DNA of 64,000 bases, taken from assembly GCA_012960155.1 (NCBI GenBank), contig DUBU01000021.1, forward strand, positions 1 to 64,000, given 5' to 3'. The notes beneath the pieces were generated by a model that saw only the letters and a list, made by a program, of their open reading frames with translations, made no database searches and was not told the origin of the DNA. The position numbers were made by a program, and so were the translations under genes. How positions within the stretch are numbered: position 1 is the stretch's first letter; each line of letters begins with the position of its first letter. Below, piece by piece: positions 37,584 to 45,670 of this stretch. Origin of the DNA: Micavibrio sp. Its GTDB lineage: Bacteria > Pseudomonadota > Alphaproteobacteria > Micavibrionales > Micavibrionaceae.

Positions 37584-38528
37584 TTAACGGGTCAACATTC
37601 CGCGCGGCGAAGTCTCTATTTGCGGCTGCACAGCTGGCTGCTGCAAAGGCTGCGGCGCTGCATAAGGCTGCGCCTGAGGCGTACTTTGCGGCACAGGCTG
37701 AATGCCATCACCGGCCGCGCCTTCACTCCCCGGATAGAAAACACCGCGTACACGACCAGCGCCGCTACCACCGCGCGATGCGCCGCCATGCATCTTACTG
37801 ACATTAGTCGCCAAATTCACTTCGGCGCGCTCACCTTCCAGAATATTCTGGCCGCGCGTAATCGTTACATCACCGATCAACTCCGCAATATTGCTGTTGG
37901 ATTTATAAATACCCCGCTGGCCGCGCAATACTTCTGTCGGCGTGGTAATCACAACATTTCCGATCGCTTCCATCTGCTGCAGCTGGCGCTTACCTGTATT
38001 ATCTTCGGCAAACTGCGCGACGCCCTGATCCGCCTCCAGCGTATCCTCACCGCGCAGCACCTTCATACCGCCCAGCGCCTTTAGCTGGCCTTGCGCCACA
38101 TGATACTCAAAACGGTCACGCGCCGTTACAGTCTGGTCAGGCGAACGCAGGCTCAAATTATTACCTGTCATAACCGCCAGACCTTTATCAACCTCGTACA
38201 CCGCCAGATCGCCTGTTGCCGTATTCCCTTGGGAAATGATGCGCACATTCCCCTCCGCCGTCAGCTTGTAGATATCCTGCGAAGATTCAGCCGTTTCACG
38301 GTAATCCGCGGTGAGCGTGTCACAGAAAATCTGCACATCACCCTGCTTGGCAATCACATTGCCGCGCGCGATGTATTTCTGCTCATCTCGATGCCATTCC
38401 AGCGTTTGATCCGCCGTAATTTCCATCGGTTCGTTCTTGTTCGGATTTACAGGCATGGTTTGCTGCTGCGCCATGACAGGCAGCGCAAAACAAACAGCAA
38501 ATAACGACATCAAAATGAATTGTTTCAT
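37584..38528 (-). CDS. lptA: LptA/OstA-family periplasmic LPS transport protein
   Basis: 314 aa from the ATG at 38528, 1 nt after the lptC stop (an in-frame ATG at 38546 would overlap it). Signal peptide ends PVMAQ. The OstA_N beta-jellyroll begins MEITADQTLEWHRDEQKYIARGN and continues through repeated strands. The last ~70 residues are a Gly/Arg then Pro/Gln-rich low-complexity tail not found in E. coli LptA. It bridges the periplasm between LptC and LptD. Confidence 0.9.
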   Translation of the reverse strand: MKQFILMSLFAVCFALPVMAQQQTMPVNPNKNEPMEITADQTLEWHRDEQKYIARGNVIAKQGDVQIFCDTLTADYRETAESSQDIYKLTAEGNVRIISQGNTATGDLAVYEVDKGLAVMTGNNLSLRSPDQTVTARDRFEYHVAQGQLKALGGMKVLRGEDTLEADQGVAQFAEDNTGKRQLQQMEAIGNVVITTPTEVLRGQRGIYKSNSNIAELIGDVTITRGQNILEGERAEVNLATNVSKMHGGASRGGSGAGRVRGVFYPGSEGAAGDGIQPVPQSTPQAQPYAAPQPLQQPAVQPQIETSPRGMLTR

Positions 38529-38529
38529 C

Positions 38530-39186
38530 TTACGGAATCCCCTCAACCGAACGGTTCAGAACCAATTTCAAAGGCCCTGTAAAAATCAGGCGGTTATTTG
38601 TACTATCAGCCTGCATTCCTGTTGCCTCAAGCGTCCCCGCAGGGCCTTGGGCGTAAACAGGCTGATCGGACCATGCCGTGCGCGCCTGCATATCCACCTG
38701 CAGCTTATCAGTATTCAGCTCATACCCGTTATCATGGAATAATTTGACTTTGCCCTTAAGCAGCAGCTTTTCCGTATCCTGACGATAAGCGCCCTGCTCA
38801 GCCTCCCCTGCCATCCAGGTACCATCATTCATGGTGATATCGGCCATCGGCTTTTCCAGTAAGATAACAGACGGATCGCGTGCACTCTGGATCGCGCGCT
38901 CGGCTGTAATCGTATACGGCTGGTCTTTCTCGTCACGGCTCTCAAAGCGCGGGTTCACAAGCTCGTTCTTACCGACAGATTTAGGGATCGTTGCCTGCTC
39001 TTCAATAGGGACAACCGTCTCTTCCACCTGCGGCCATGCCATCACCAGACCGATCAAGCCCACAGCAATCAGCGGTAACGTCAAGCGCAATGCACGCACA
39101 GCAACAGAATATCGTTTGCTGATTTGCGTCTGGGCGCGCTCCTCGCCGAGATGATGTAATCGCTTTTTCGGGGCGGAAAGACTCAT
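38530..39186 (-). CDS. lptC: LPS export protein LptC
   Basis: 218 aa. One membrane anchor at about residues 32-50 (LTLPLIAVGLIGLVMAWPQ) and a periplasmic beta-jellyroll (NPRFESRDEKDQPYTITAERA, LDVQ-like strands) typical of LptC. Receives LPS from LptBFG and passes it to LptA. It lies between kdsD and lptA, with 15 bp and 1 nt gaps, so one transcript is likely. Confidence 0.9.
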   Translation of the reverse strand: MSLSAPKKRLHHLGEERAQTQISKRYSVAVRALRLTLPLIAVGLIGLVMAWPQVEETVVPIEEQATIPKSVGKNELVNPRFESRDEKDQPYTITAERAIQSARDPSVILLEKPMADITMNDGTWMAGEAEQGAYRQDTEKLLLKGKVKLFHDNGYELNTDKLQVDMQARTAWSDQPVYAQGPAGTLEATGMQADSTNNRLIFTGPLKLVLNRSVEGIP

Positions 39187-39201
39187 ATTTGTCCTGCTTG
39201 T

Positions 39202-40209
39202 TTAGGCAATCCCTGCTTGCAAACAATCCTGCAAACGGATCATACCGGCCAGCTTGCCATCCTTCATCACCAGCAAGCTGGTCAGATAACGGCCTTTTGT
39301 CTGCGTCATAACGCTCATGGCCTCAACAGCCAGCGCATCAGATTCAATGCTCACAGGTGTTGTGCTCATGACATCCGTCACAGGCTTGGTCAGAAGATCA
39401 TCACTCATATGGCGCTTCAAATCACCATCCGTGATAACGCCTTTCACAGCGCCGCTTGCATCTTGCACAATTACACAGCCCAGGTTCTTCTCACTGAGAA
39501 CCAGAATGGCATCGCCCATGGCTTTATCTTCAGAAATCAGCGGCAAATCACCATAACCATGCATGATATCAGAAACCTTTTGCAGCTTCTGACCCAGCTT
39601 ACCACCAGGGTGGAATACTTTGAACTGCTCCTCAGTTAAACCCATGCGTTCCAACAGACAAACAGCGAGCGCATCACCCAGCGCCAGCATCATTGTAGTG
39701 GACGTTGTCGGTGCAAGACCGTTCGGACAGGCCTCCGCGACCTTGGGGATCAGCAGTTGAATATCGGCATGCTTTGCCAGAGTGCTGTTCGGGTTACCAG
39801 TCATAGCGATCAGCGCGATACCGAAACGACGCGTATAATGAATCAAATCAGATAGTTCGGCGTTTTCGCCGGAGTTTGAGAGCATCAAAACAACGTCATG
39901 CTCCGTAATCATTCCGAGGTCACCATGGCTCGCTTCGCCTGCATGCACAAAATAGGACGGCGTCCCTGTCGAGGCAAAAGTCGCCGCCAACTTACGACCG
40001 ACATGACCGCTTTTACCGATACCGGTAATAATCAGGCGCCCCTGCATTGTACCTTGCTTCATCGCGTTTATCACCGCAACAGCCTCAGCAAAACTCTGGT
40101 TCATGGATGCGGACAAGGCCTGCAAACCCTGAATTTCGGTTTCCAGCACACGGCGTGCAACATCAATATCATTATGTTCGGGTGTATTTGCCATCTTCAT
40201 ACTCTGCAT
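39202..40209 (-). CDS. kdsD: Arabinose-5-phosphate isomerase (KdsD/KpsF)
   Basis: 335 aa from the ATG at 40209 (GAGG 8 nt upstream; the frame extends to 40233). An SIS domain (about 40-190) carries GRLIITGIGKSGHVGRKLAA, GTPSYFVHAGEASHGDLGM and SNSGENAEL. Two CBS domains (about 210-335) follow. It makes D-arabinose 5-phosphate for KDO, the inner-core sugar of LPS. Co-location with the lpt genes agrees with this. Confidence 0.94.
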   Translation of the reverse strand: MQSMKMANTPEHNDIDVARRVLETEIQGLQALSASMNQSFAEAVAVINAMKQGTMQGRLIITGIGKSGHVGRKLAATFASTGTPSYFVHAGEASHGDLGMITEHDVVLMLSNSGENAELSDLIHYTRRFGIALIAMTGNPNSTLAKHADIQLLIPKVAEACPNGLAPTTSTTMMLALGDALAVCLLERMGLTEEQFKVFHPGGKLGQKLQKVSDIMHGYGDLPLISEDKAMGDAILVLSEKNLGCVIVQDASGAVKGVITDGDLKRHMSDDLLTKPVTDVMSTTPVSIESDALAVEAMSVMTQTKGRYLTSLLVMKDGKLAGMIRLQDCLQAGIA

Positions 40210-40296
40210 TACGCAATCCTCTTGCGGTCTCATTTGCTTAAAAACTGAGGATTTTATGGCACAAACAGCCTGAAAAAGCCAGTAAGCTTTTCCCGC

Positions 40297-40917
40297 TTAG
40301 CTATGAGCGAAGATATCGACCTCAGGCCAGCCTGACAGATCAAGTTCGGCACGTACGGGAATAAAGTCCATACATTGCTGCGCAAGCTTTAAGCGGCCTT
40401 CACGCTTAAGCATCTTATCCAGCTCTTTTTTAATGGCATGCAGATACAAAACATCGTTCGCGGCATATAGCAGCTGGTCTTCGGAAAGCTCTTTCGCACC
40501 CCAATCAGACGACTGCTGTTGCTTGTTAAGCTCCACACCTAGCAGCTCACGGCACAATTCACGTAAGCCATGACGATCTGTGTATGTACGGCATAGATTA
40601 GACGCTATTTTCGTACAATATAGCGGCGTACACTCAACGCCCAGATAATGCTTAATAATCGACACATCAAAGCGGGCATAATGAAAGAGCTTAGTCACCT
40701 TCGGATTACCGAGCATCTTCTTTAGGTTCGGCGCTTTATATTCGCCGGGCTCGAACTTCACCAGATGCGCCGTGCCATCACCTGACGATAATTGCACCAG
40801 ACACAAACGGTCACGGTGGTTGTGAAGCCCCATTGCCTCTGTATCTACAGCGACAACCTTACCAAGATCTATATTTTTCGGCAAATCGCCGTGATGAAGA
40901 GTAATGCTCATAGACAA
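40297..40917 (-). CDS. rnd: Ribonuclease D-like 3'-5' exonuclease
   Basis: 206 aa, DEDDy exonuclease core only, without HRDC domains, as in many alphaproteobacteria. Exo I is VDTEAMGL (Asp25, Glu27); Exo II is in FHYARFDVSII; Exo III (LLYAANDVLYL) supplies the Tyr and Asp. Likely trims tRNA and other stable RNA 3' ends. Upstream of kdsD by 87 bp on the same strand; downstream of tRNA-Leu on the same strand. Confidence 0.9.
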   Translation of the reverse strand: MSMSITLHHGDLPKNIDLGKVVAVDTEAMGLHNHRDRLCLVQLSSGDGTAHLVKFEPGEYKAPNLKKMLGNPKVTKLFHYARFDVSIIKHYLGVECTPLYCTKIASNLCRTYTDRHGLRELCRELLGVELNKQQQSSDWGAKELSEDQLLYAANDVLYLHAIKKELDKMLKREGRLKLAQQCMDFIPVRAELDLSGWPEVDIFAHS

Positions 40918-40988
40918 AGTGTTATCGGATGCGCCCGATTTGTCAAAGGAGAAATTTTATATAGAGATTTTAAAGGGGAAAATTTAAA

Positions 40989-41075
40989 TGGTGCCCAGAA
41001 GAGGACTCGAACCTCCACTCCCCGAAGAGAACTACGACCTGAACGTAGCGCGTCTACCAATTCCGCCATCTGGGC
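40989..41075 (-). tRNA. tRNA-Leu (anticodon CAG)
   Basis: On the minus strand the 87-nt sequence begins GCCCAGA and its 3' end pairs as TCTGGGC, followed by discriminator A and an encoded CCA. The anticodon loop is TTCAGGT, giving CAG, which reads CUG. A long variable arm (GTTCTCTTCGGGGAGT) is typical of tRNA-Leu, and GGTTCGAGTCC is the T-arm. Confidence 0.95.
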
Positions 41076-41110
41076 AACAAAAATAAAACTGTTTTTGAAA
41101 CAGGTTAGGG

Positions 41111-41139
41111 TTTCTAGCGCGCCTAAAAAAAAATGTCAA
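41111..41139 (-). promoter_or_regulatory. Promoter of tRNA-Leu
   Basis: On the minus strand a consensus TTGACA (41139-41134), a 17-nt spacer and TAGAAA (41116-41111) lie about 35 nt before the tRNA 5' end. Confidence 0.6.
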
Positions 41140-41187
41140 CAAATCTGAGATGTTTTTGAGATTTTTTCTATTTTTGTTAACTCTCTA

Positions 41188-41215
41188 TTGGCACACTGGT
41201 TTTATTAGTTAATAT
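41188..41215 (+). promoter_or_regulatory. Candidate promoter of the REC-GGDEF-like gene
   Basis: TTGGCA (41188-41193), a 16-nt spacer and TAATAT (41210-41215), 34 nt upstream of the ATG at 41250. Confidence 0.4.
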
Positions 41216-41249
41216 AGTCAAAGCTATATTCTCTTTTCAGGGGACTCTT

Positions 41250-42092
41250 ATGAAAATTTTGGTAATCGACCGCGACTCTCTTTCAACGCAATTGCTCAAG
41301 CCACGCCTTGAAGCAAAAGGCCATGTCATCATTGAAGAGCCCGTAAAGAATAACGCCCTGGCAATGCTGGAAAAAGAAAACTTCGATACTGTTCTGTTCG
41401 ACCCCGCACCGCTGAATAATCCACGCCCGATCGTTCTGGGTATTCGCCGCGCAGTACGCAACTACCCATACGTTGTCATGATGTCGCAAGATATCGACCG
41501 CGAGCAGGCCTTAAAATCTGGCGCGAACGAAGTCATTGCCAAACCTCTGGACGCCAATAAATTCGACCATATCCTAGAAAACGGCAGCCGTATGTTAGAC
41601 TTGCTCAAGCGCATCGGTGATGAAAGCGAAGATTTCCCGAGTGCTGGCGGCGTTATTGCCAAATCAGCTTTTAACCAGCTTTTCCTGTCCGCCGTTGACC
41701 GCGCTGATCGCTACGGCGAACGCTCATACCTTGTATTCATTGGCATTAAGAACTTCCAGGAAGTGTATCAAATGGATGGCCCGCAGGCTGCCGGCTACTC
41801 TGCTGCGAAACTTTCCCAGTATCTCGTACGCCTGCGCCGCCAAAGTGACATCATCGCGCAAACCGGTAAGGCTGAATTCTGTTTGATGCTGCAAAGACCC
41901 CAATATGAAACAGAACCAATGGAAGCCGCCAACCGTTTCGGCGAAGCATTATCACAACTACAAGACATCACAATGGGCGGATCATCCTCTCTGGATGTGT
42001 ATGTAAAGCTGCTGGACGTCCCGGTTTGCGAAAAAATGGTCGAGCATATCATTCGTTATGACAGCAATGGCGCCCAGCGCATCACAGCCTAA
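41250..42092 (+). CDS. Response-regulator protein with receiver and degenerate GGDEF domain
   Basis: 280 aa. Residues 1-115 are a receiver domain: acidic D7/D9, phospho-acceptor D51 (VLFDPA), S79 and K98 (AKPLDA) are in register. Residues 135-260 follow the GGDEF fold (DRADRYGERSYLVFIGIKNF, AAKLSQYLVRLRRQSDIIAQ), but the GGDEF signature is replaced by TGKAEF (205-210), so diguanylate cyclase activity is not expected. It may bind a nucleotide or act through protein contacts. AGGGGA precedes the ATG. Monocistronic between tRNA-Leu and the outer-membrane barrel; no histidine kinase nearby. Confidence 0.72.
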   Translation: MKILVIDRDSLSTQLLKPRLEAKGHVIIEEPVKNNALAMLEKENFDTVLFDPAPLNNPRPIVLGIRRAVRNYPYVVMMSQDIDREQALKSGANEVIAKPLDANKFDHILENGSRMLDLLKRIGDESEDFPSAGGVIAKSAFNQLFLSAVDRADRYGERSYLVFIGIKNFQEVYQMDGPQAAGYSAAKLSQYLVRLRRQSDIIAQTGKAEFCLMLQRPQYETEPMEAANRFGEALSQLQDITMGGSSSLDVYVKLLDVPVCEKMVEHIIRYDSNGAQRITA

Positions 42093-42246
42093 GACTCACA
42101 ATCGACTCACGTGGATTCCAATACAGTCCGTTTTTATCGAAAAACTACTTTCGAATAACTACAGATTGCCTCTGGTAACGATGAATCTTCTCTTATATAC
42201 TTGAAGCAGTATTTTCATCTTTTCCTCAATTCCGGGGTACATATTC

Positions 42247-43635
42247 ATGTTACGTTTATCGACGCTTTTAACGGCAACTGCCGTTTTTGCCTTAGGGTGC
42301 ACAACATTCAATAACGGGTCATTTGCGGCAGGCGCCAATAAAACTGATGCCCTCCTACAACAAGCTATTCAGGAAACAGCCATACCCGAGCCCACGCCGG
42401 AACCTGTAATGGAGCCGGAGCCAATGCCCGTCATTGAAGAACCCCTGCCCGTAATCGTTGATAACAACATCGAAACAATCGAACCGCCACCACCATCTGA
42501 CGAACTTGGTCTGCGTTGGGGCGGCCTTCTGATCAAGCCGCAATTACTGGCATCTGAAACATATGATGACAACATCTATGCCACAGACATCAATACAGAA
42601 AGCGACTTCGTAACTGCCCTGCGCCCCAGCGTAGAGATCACACTCCCCGACAGCAGACACGAACTAACCATCAAAGGCGACTACGAATTCCGCAAATATC
42701 TGGATAACGACAACGAAGACCAGCACAATCTGGGCGCCAGCATCGAAGGCTTCTTAAAAGGCGCCGACTGGCTGAAAATTCCGTTTGCCGCCTTCTGGAG
42801 AAATAAACACGAAGAACGTGCTGATGATCTGACCGTCCAGCTCTCTGATGACCCTATCCGCATGGATACGCTGGAGGCACGTACAGGTATTGAAATCAAG
42901 CCTGGCCGTCTGGCACTGGGTATTCTCGGTCACTACGGCAAAGAGCGCTACGAAGACGGCTTTTCAACGGTGAATAACGCGCAAGTCATTCGCCGTGACG
43001 GTGATCGCGACTGGATGAAGGCGGAAGCGTACACAGCCTACGACCTGTCCAATAACCACCGTATTAAACTCTCCGGCACAATCGGTGAACGAAACTACGA
43101 AAACCGCAACTTCCAGGGCGGCGGCTTTAACGGTCCGCTGCGTGACAGCCAGACTTGGGGCGCTACAGCAGGCTGGCACTTTGCTTTTGCTGGCCTTAAA
43201 GGCCACCTGACAGGTGGTATGGAAGAATACAACTATGACAGCGCTGCCATTAATGACATCAATGAAGTCGTCTTAAGCGGTCTCGTATCTCATGATTTTA
43301 ATGACAAAACGTCATTTAACCTAAGTTTTGGCCGTGATATCTACGAACATCCCGAGATCATAAACCCCGCCATCCGTAATCAGGTCGGTGTATATCTGGA
43401 TCACAAACTGGGCGAGAGCTTCCTTGTGGCTGCAGGCGCAGATTACGAATATCTGGAATTTGATAATCTGGCACGTGATGACGAAACATGGAAACTGCGC
43501 GCACTGGCTGATTATTTCCTCACAGACAATTTCGCACTGGGTCTTGAATACATTTACAGCCAGCGCGACAGCTCGGTTCTTGGCGCCGATTATGACCGCA
43601 ATCAGATCATGCTGAAAGCACGCGGTCGTATTTAA
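42247..43635 (+). CDS. Outer-membrane beta-barrel protein (BBP2-like)
   Basis: 462 aa. The N-terminal hydrophobic segment ends in ALGC, so it may be a lipoprotein or have a conventional signal peptide (…GSFAAG). A Pro/Glu-rich linker (about 45-85, repeated PEP and MEPEP) is followed by some 16 amphipathic strands (RHELTIKGDYEFRKYL, FLVAAGADYEYLEF) ending RNQIMLKARGRI. This fits the BBP2 family of barrels often linked to polysaccharide export; no polysaccharide genes are nearby. It ends at a good terminator. Confidence 0.75.
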   Translation: MLRLSTLLTATAVFALGCTTFNNGSFAAGANKTDALLQQAIQETAIPEPTPEPVMEPEPMPVIEEPLPVIVDNNIETIEPPPPSDELGLRWGGLLIKPQLLASETYDDNIYATDINTESDFVTALRPSVEITLPDSRHELTIKGDYEFRKYLDNDNEDQHNLGASIEGFLKGADWLKIPFAAFWRNKHEERADDLTVQLSDDPIRMDTLEARTGIEIKPGRLALGILGHYGKERYEDGFSTVNNAQVIRRDGDRDWMKAEAYTAYDLSNNHRIKLSGTIGERNYENRNFQGGGFNGPLRDSQTWGATAGWHFAFAGLKGHLTGGMEEYNYDSAAINDINEVVLSGLVSHDFNDKTSFNLSFGRDIYEHPEIINPAIRNQVGVYLDHKLGESFLVAAGADYEYLEFDNLARDDETWKLRALADYFLTDNFALGLEYIYSQRDSSVLGADYDRNQIMLKARGRI

Positions 43636-43704
43636 AAACAGGCCCTGTTGACACCAGAACAAAAATAGAACAAACTACTTTATACAAAGAGACGATTTGT
43701 ATCT

Positions 43705-43736
43705 AAAACCCGCTCCAAACAAGAGCGGGTTTTGCT
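43705..43736 (+). terminator. Terminator after the barrel gene
   Basis: An 11-bp stem AAAACCCGCTC / GAGCGGGTTTT with a 7-nt loop, followed by T-rich sequence, 70 bp after the barrel stop. Confidence 0.85.
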
Positions 43737-43757
43737 TTATGACCAAAGGAGATTAAT

Positions 43758-44093
43758 ATGGCAACACTGCTTCCCACAGACCTAAACGATAACCCGATCC
43801 CTGCAATTCGCCTGAAATCAGGCGGTGCACACAGCATCTCATCAGGGGCATCATCGACCCGTAATAGCACCGCATTTGAAACCGACACAAAAGTCATCAG
43901 CCTCTACGCCACTGAAGATGTATACGTGAAATGTGGCGATTCATCCGTTACGGCAACAGCATCCGATCACTTCTTCCCCAAGGGCGTATACTACGACCTA
44001 GCCATCGCAGGCGAAGGTACAGCGCAATACACCCACATCGCCGTCCTGCAAGTCAGCACCGCCGGCACCGTCTACATTTCCGAAAAAGAATAG
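43758..44093 (+). CDS. Phage structural-like orphan, 111 aa
   Basis: Small protein resembling those found next to tail or capsid genes in phages of alphaproteobacteria (LYATEDVYVKCGDSSVTATA, FFPKGVYYDLAIAGEG), a compact beta-sandwich of unknown role. AAAGGAG lies before the ATG. No other phage gene is nearby, so it is either a prophage remnant or a domesticated gene. It is followed by a nested inverted repeat and then convergent recR. The family resemblance is from memory of pattern, not from a search. Confidence 0.6.
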   Translation: MATLLPTDLNDNPIPAIRLKSGGAHSISSGASSTRNSTAFETDTKVISLYATEDVYVKCGDSSVTATASDHFFPKGVYYDLAIAGEGTAQYTHIAVLQVSTAGTVYISEKE

Positions 44094-44119
44094 AATAAGC
44101 CCAAAAAAAGCCGACGAGA

Positions 44120-44197
44120 GTTTGGCCGGAAACACGAATGAAAGGCGCAGCGTATTAACAATACGTAAGCCTTGAAATGACGCAGTTCCGGTTAAAC
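44120..44197 (+). repeat. Nested inverted repeat / structured RNA candidate
   Basis: Three nested stems: an outer one of 12 bp (44120-44131 with 44186-44197, including two G-U pairs if read as plus-strand RNA); a middle one AAGGC (44142-44146) with GCCTT (44069+100 = 44169-44173); and an inner one CGTATT (44151-44156) with AATACG (44160-44165). It fills the gap between the 111-aa orphan and recR. The G-U pairs favour a plus-strand transcript. It could be a terminator-like 3' UTR, a REP-like element or a small RNA; no second copy was noticed in the window. Confidence 0.55.
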
Positions 44198-44200
44198 TAT

Positions 44201-44791
44201 CTAGGCGCGGGATTTTAATGCGGTGGTGATGGTACCTTCATCCAGATAATCCAGCTCCCCGCCGACAGGTACACCATGCGCCAGACGGGTAATGCGGGCC
44301 GTGCTTAAACCATCCAGCTTATCTGCGATGTAATGGGCGGTGGATTGCCCGTCGACCGTGGCGCTGAGCGCAAGAATAATTTCATCGAACCCACCATCCT
44401 TCACACGGGTCAAAAGTTCCCTGATGCGAAGGTCATCTGGCCCGACTCCGTCCAGCGCGGACAGCACGCCTTCGAGCACATGATACTGCCCTTTGAAGGT
44501 ACTTGTGCGTTCAATCGCCCACAAATCGGCAACGCCAGCCACAACACAGATAACATTTTGCTGACGTTGACCGTCTTGGCATAAACGACACGGGTCGTAG
44601 GCGTCGAGATTTCCGCAAGTTTCACATTTTTTTACACTCTCGGCAGTCTGCTCCAATGCCTTGATCAGGGGCATCATTTTGCCTTCTTTATTAGTCAGCA
44701 AATGAAGCGCAATGCGTCGCGCTGACCTCGGCCCCATTCCGGGGAGTCCGGCCAGTGCTTTTATCATACTGTCAAAAGGACCATCTCTCAT
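44201..44791 (-). CDS. recR: Recombination mediator protein RecR
   Basis: 196 aa. An N-terminal HhH (AGLPGMGPRSARRIALHLL), a four-Cys zinc finger (CETCGNLDAYDPCRLC) and a Toprim domain (ICVVAGVADLWAIERT, GQSTAHYIADKL) are all in place. It loads RecA with RecFO on gapped DNA. In many alphaproteobacteria recR follows dnaX and the YbaB gene; here it instead overlaps a flavin reductase-like gene by ATGA. Confidence 0.96.
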   Translation of the reverse strand: MRDGPFDSMIKALAGLPGMGPRSARRIALHLLTNKEGKMMPLIKALEQTAESVKKCETCGNLDAYDPCRLCQDGQRQQNVICVVAGVADLWAIERTSTFKGQYHVLEGVLSALDGVGPDDLRIRELLTRVKDGGFDEIILALSATVDGQSTAHYIADKLDGLSTARITRLAHGVPVGGELDYLDEGTITTALKSRA

Positions 44792-45501
44792 GCTTTCAGG
44801 TTACCAGCTTCAGGATGCTTGTCGTAAGAGATTTTTGAACGATCCGCTTTTTTATCCAGCAAAAGCGGGATGGCGTGACTGATCATTGCCGGCGACCCTG
44901 ATAAAAAGACGTGATGCAATGATAAATCATCAAAAGCCTGTAGCGCGGCTTCCGTCACAGACCCGCCCGTAACTACATGAAAATCAAAACCCTCATGTGT
45001 ACGTGCCAAATCTTCAAAGTAATCACGCAAATACTGCTCGCCTTCATCAGCCGTGCCCCAATACAAGTGGATCGGCGCGACGTACGCATCATAAAGCGCT
45101 TGCTCTATAATAGATTTAAGCGGCGCAATACCCAGCCCGCCGGCAATAGCAATGACTGGGTCGCCTTTGGCAGTGTTATATGTACTGTACCCTTGCGGCT
45201 CAGACAGCATAGCTGTATCACCGACCTTCACATCATCCATAATATGCGCACTCGCTTCACTCACACCGCGCTTGATATGAACTTCCAGCTCATCCGGCCC
45301 GGGGCGCGACGCAATTGAATAAGGACGCGGCGGCAAGTCATTGAAGGCAATATAAGCATATTGCCCCGCGTCAAACGCATAAGACTGCACAGGCTTCAGA
45401 CGAAATACACGGATATCACCATGCACTTTGTCTATAGATTCAATAATAGCCTTAAAGGATTTCATATCGTTCTGATGTGTAAAAGAGGCTTCGGAACCCA
45501 T
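44788..45501 (-). CDS. Ferredoxin/flavin reductase-like FAD-NAD(P) oxidoreductase
   Basis: 237 aa, FNR superfamily. FAD site RPYSIAS (near 80), NAD(P) loop AGGLGIAPLKSI and the C-terminal HHVFLSGSPAMI are visible. There is no 2Fe-2S domain, so it resembles flavin reductase (Fre) or a stand-alone reductase module. The electron acceptor is unknown. An internal ATG at 45465 is an alternative start and gives a better-fitting N-terminus (MKSFKAIIESID). Its TGA overlaps the recR ATG (ATGA), so the two are translationally coupled although functionally unrelated. Confidence 0.75.
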   Translation of the reverse strand: MGSEASFTHQNDMKSFKAIIESIDKVHGDIRVFRLKPVQSYAFDAGQYAYIAFNDLPPRPYSIASRPGPDELEVHIKRGVSEASAHIMDDVKVGDTAMLSEPQGYSTYNTAKGDPVIAIAGGLGIAPLKSIIEQALYDAYVAPIHLYWGTADEGEQYLRDYFEDLARTHEGFDFHVVTGGSVTEAALQAFDDLSLHHVFLSGSPAMISHAIPLLLDKKADRSKISYDKHPEAGNLKA

Positions 45502-45670
45502 GACGTCATATTACTCTATGTATTCAAAACACGGTTACCTATTAACGATATAAGTCGGCAAGTGCAAGTTTTCCATTCATTTTAAACCTTCGCGGCCCTG
45601 CGCCGTAAAACGGCCTTGCATGCACTATAATTTTGGGTGTATCTAAAACACTTAATAAGGCATATTAGAT

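Noticed and set aside
37620-38504. Two long plus-strand frames opposite lptA.
   Set aside because: They are complementary shadows of a clear lptA with an intact signal peptide and OstA fold.
41189-41206. A possible sigma-54 promoter (TGGCAC) upstream of the REC-GGDEF-like gene.
   Set aside because: The -12 element would read TTTTA instead of TTGCA/T, so the essential GC is missing; the sigma-70 reading fits better.
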